A stretch of DNA of 20,000 nucleotides from Chondrilla cf. caribensis (taxonomy: Eukaryota > Porifera > Demospongiae > Chondrillida > Chondrillidae), in assembly GCA_964020155.1 (NCBI GenBank), contig OZ026560.1, positions 3,881,759 to 3,901,758 of the forward strand. Reading direction: 5' to 3'. The translations under genes were made by a program, and so were the position numbers. Within the stretch, counting starts at the first letter, position 1. Each line of letters opens with the position of its first letter. The notes under the pieces were generated by a model. The model did not search any database and was not told the origin of the DNA. It saw only the letters and a program-made list of their open reading frames with translations. Shown piece after piece: positions 1 to 20,000 of the stretch.

Positions 1-37
1 ATACAGCACACACACACCTATGTACACATAGAACTTA

Positions 38-565
38 GATGGACTAACACATTCACTGGATGGACTAACACACTCACCGGACGGACTAACACACTCACTG
101 GACGGACTAACACACTCACTGTATGGACTAACACTTTTTCTAGATGGACTAACACACTCACCGGACGGACTAACACACTCACTGGACGGACTAACACACT
201 CACTAGATGGACTAACACACTCACTGTATGGACAAACACTCACTGTATGGACTAACACACTCACTAGATGGACTAACACACTCACTGTATGGACAAACAC
301 ACTCACTAGATGGACTAACACACTCACTGGATGGACTAACACACTCACTAGATGGACTAACACACTCACTGTATGGACAAACACACTCACTAGATGGACT
401 AACACATTCACTGGATGGACTAACACACTCACCGGATGGACTAACACATTCACCGGATGGACTAACACATTCACTGGGTGGACTAACACACTCACTAGAT
501 GGACTAACACACTCACTAGATGGACTAACACACTCACTAGACGGACTAACACATTCACTGGATGA
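38..565. repeat. 21-bp minisatellite, about 25 units
   Basis: Unit close to ggactaacacactcactagat, with recurrent point variants (gtatgg, ggacgg, acattc). One unit at about 231-249 is 19 bp, shifting the triplet frame. Because 21 is a multiple of 3, both strands stay open over long spans as 7-residue repeats. I treat those as artefacts of the array. Confidence 0.97.
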
Positions 566-587
566 ACCAAGTAACACACAAAAATGA

Positions 588-2802
<2,215 letters not shown>

Positions 2803-2847
<45 letters not shown>

Positions 2848-2884
2848 ACACTCACTCATACACACTCGCCACATACACTCGCCA

Positions 2885-2963
<79 letters not shown>
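2803..2963. repeat. Compound CA microsatellite
   Basis: Two CA arrays (about 2803-2850 and 2892-2963) split by a 40-bp stretch with a doubled cactcgccaca motif. Confidence 0.97.
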
Positions 2964-2965
<2 letters not shown>

Positions 2966-3697
2966 ATATACAGAGACCTACCCTTCACAGCCCCACACAA
3001 CCAATTGATAAACATGACCTTGTAGACAGACTGAGAGACAGACAAAGGCCACAAACAAAATGAAATTTAACCCTTTGACCAAATATTAAATTCATATGGT
3101 ACAAAAGTGTCAAAACTTCTTCAATGTGGTCAACATATCAATCTCACAAACCAGCAACAACTTCCCAAAGCACTGCATTGAGCTAGCATTGACTGGGCTT
3201 GCAGGGGCCTGCCTCGCATAGCCTCGTAATAAAAGCATGTTCTTCCGGAGAGATATGTAAACACAGGAAGACAGACACTCACTCGTTGATGTAATGAACT
3301 GTCTAAACCAATATTAATAGGGGTATTTCAAGTACACACCTCAATAAATATCTCTCGGGCTTCATGGTAGAACTTTGTTTGCTGACGTGGCACAGACCTA
3401 CACAAACTAGCATGTCGACATGCCCCAACAGGAAGAGTCATGAATATCGTTACTGCACCTAATGTTATTATCTTGTAAATTATAGCCATTAGCAAAATGA
3501 TAGTTGAAATAATTGTGCATTTAACATATGTAATATATTCATAATGACACACATACAGTAGATACACAAAGGCATACATACAGTGAAGTGAGATTCACAA
3601 AGTACACAAATCTGGATTTGTCAGATAGGTATGTATATAACCTTGAGGAGTAATTTCTTAGGGTAAATCCACAACCTTGAAGGTGGAAATTTTTTCT
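2964..3697. other. No gene recognised
   Basis: Moderately AT-rich intergenic sequence upstream of Islet. I see no exon or RNA gene. Confidence 0.5.
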
Positions 3698-3770
3698 GGA
3701 AAATTTGAGGATTTAATGTCCTACACATTAAGATCTTTAATGTGTAGGACATTAAGTCCTCAAATTTTCC
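3698..3770. repeat. Long near-perfect inverted repeat (hairpin)
   Basis: Arms 3698-3731 and 3737-3770 are complementary over about 34 bp with one mismatch, around a tiny AT-rich centre containing agatct. It lies about 260 bp upstream of the Islet start codon. It may be a foldback or MITE remnant. Confidence 0.9.
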
Positions 3771-3779
3771 ACCCCCTGA

Positions 3780-3938
3780 GCTATGAATACACTTGCCACA
3801 GGAACTCCACCTTCACATTATTTAATATATAAATAACATGACATAGAAAAATTTTTCACCCACATAGGCTATGAATACACTTACCACAAGAACTCCGCCT
3901 CCACATTATTTATATAAATAACATGACCATAGAAAATT
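3780..3938. repeat. Tandem duplication in Islet upstream region
   Basis: Two diverged copies about 88 bp apart (from 3780 and from 3868). Both contain ctatgaatacactt, cacaagaactcc-like sequence, cattattt and a TATA-like ataaataacatgac segment ending in catagaaaa. Confidence 0.88.
3911..3918 (+). promoter_or_regulatory. Candidate TATA box for Islet
   Basis: TATATAAA lies 110 bp before the start codon in the nearer copy of the duplication. A weaker partner (aatatataaata) sits in the upstream copy near 3824-3835. The start of transcription is unproven. Confidence 0.4.
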
Positions 3939-4027
3939 CTATGGTTTCACACTCCTTTAAAAGCTGACCTTAGTTGAAAACTGGTCTGTGTGTTAGCTGA
4001 AGGATAAACAGAAGTACAGCGACAAAC

Positions 4028-12634
<8,607 letters not shown>

Positions 12635-12743
12635 CAACAGCGGAAAGACTGATTTTTTAACACAATGGAATTCTATCTCGTACCTTCATCACTATGGCAA
12701 CCGCATCGGGATGTACGATCATTTCCAAGCACAGTATACATAC

Positions 12744-12749
12744 AATAAA
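12744..12749 (+). terminator. Islet polyadenylation signal AATAAA
   Basis: A canonical hexamer 110 nt after the stop codon, followed within about 16 nt by a long TG array that could serve as the GU-rich downstream element. A second AATAAA lies at 13214-13219. Confidence 0.65.
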
Positions 12750-12764
12750 ACATAAGGACTGTAT

Positions 12765-12774
12765 GTGTGTGTGT

Positions 12775-12832
<58 letters not shown>
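12765..12832. repeat. (TG)n microsatellite at Islet 3' end
   Basis: A TG array with one tat interruption, just after the predicted polyadenylation signal. Confidence 0.97.
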
Positions 12833-12834
<2 letters not shown>

Positions 12835-13388
12835 TTTTGAAAATGGTATCTGTCTTTGTGCTGTGTGTATATTTGTTTCAGGTGTGCGACCATCAACTTA
12901 AAAATATATTTGTTATTTGTTTCAATCAAAACACTTCATTTCTTGATCCCAACAACATTATCACTATAACCATTTTAATTATTCCTTATCATCAACTCAT
13001 GATCACAATTATACCAGGTAATAATCACTTTAATATCACTCATATTAACGATCATTTAGAGGACCAATTTATCAGCATCTTCATCAGCTAGAACAAACAT
13101 TATCATTTTCAAATACTAATAACCCTGTATTAATTGCTATAATTATTATAATATTATTAATAATTATGTTTAATTTTTGATAAAATTGATGATCACAGAA
13201 GGGCAAATAGAGCAATAAAGTTTATATAATACACATAAAATGGAAAAGAGTAGCATGTCTCAGATTTGAAATGATTGGAATGATTGTTGATTGCAATAGC
13301 AGATGGTCCACATACAAATACGTACACATACACACTATACAAGGCATACATTCACTTGACGCATACTTCATGTGTGTGTGAAGTAGAC
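12833..13388. other. AT-rich convergent intergenic interval
   Basis: Very AT-rich sequence between the two gene ends. It has a second plus-strand AATAAA (13214) and minus-strand ATTAAA variants (plus-strand tttaat at 12974, 13029 and 13169) that could end SCAPER. No exon seen. Confidence 0.5.
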
Positions 13389-13468
13389 ACACACACACAC
13401 ACACACATGAACACACATGTACACACACGCACACACACGAACACACACGCACACACACACACACACAT
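13389..13468. repeat. Compound CA microsatellite
   Basis: CA runs broken by gaacacacatgt and acgaac units, inside the likely SCAPER 3' UTR or just after it. Confidence 0.93.
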
Positions 13469-13724
13469 ATACACACATACACATGTATGTAAGTACATAC
13501 ACAAATACATACATAAATGGGTTAAAAATACATTGTACTGGGTTATAAAACTGATGGATGAATGGAACACAAATTGTACGTATGGTCCGTTAGCTGGGGG
13601 GAGTAAATGAATACAGGGCTGGGAGTGCACACAGGTCGCAGTGAGACATCGGACTGAGTCATACATACACACACTTCATACTTCACAAGGAGGTGAGATG
13701 CTGGAGGGTACATACGTACGCACG

Positions 13725-19989
<6,265 letters not shown>

Positions 19990-20000
19990 CTGTAAAAATC

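Noticed and set aside
228..587. Plus and minus open frames of 118-119 codons with 7-residue repeats
   Set aside because: Direct by-product of the 21-bp array; open on both strands at once, with no splice or start context.

Overview
The window is animal nuclear DNA. It carries two spliced, converging genes whose introns and flanks are packed with microsatellites, minisatellites and short TA-flanked inverted-repeat elements. The plus strand holds a complete 8-exon LIM-homeobox gene of the Islet class (coding exons from 4028 to 12634, 561 predicted residues). The minus strand holds the 3' part of a SCAPER-like gene (11 exons from 19989 down to 13725, about 404 residues, continuing beyond the right edge). 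Both models were read by hand; every predicted intron is GT-AG and every phase chains without a stop. Both genes are metazoan, and the Islet tail is unlike bilaterian Islet, so I favour a non-bilaterian animal, most likely a sponge. That last step is inference.

Layout: 1-587 is a 21-bp minisatellite. 588-3900 has no recognisable gene, but has two CA arrays and a long hairpin. 3780-3938 is a tandem duplication with TATA-like boxes. 4028-12634 is Islet; its introns hold TG and CA arrays, two 158-bp pogo-like MITEs, a 64-69 bp tandem repeat and a CpG-rich block full of AACCG/TAACGG motifs. 12635-13724 is the convergent 3' interval. 13725-19989 is SCAPER; its introns hold a 175-bp MITE, an inverted pair of another MITE, four minisatellites (50, 13, 41-45 and 45 bp) and several CA/TG arrays.

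The main biological point is that Islet and SCAPER lie tail to tail, as I recall for human ISL2 and SCAPER on chromosome 15. Islet-Scaper is a known ancient microsyntenic pair in animals, and a sponge Islet enhancer has been reported to lie inside Scaper. The SCAPER introns here are therefore the best places to look for Islet enhancers. SCAPER itself is a separate housekeeping gene, known in human for cyclin A binding and for tubulin mRNA autoregulation, and probably acts as the bystander host.
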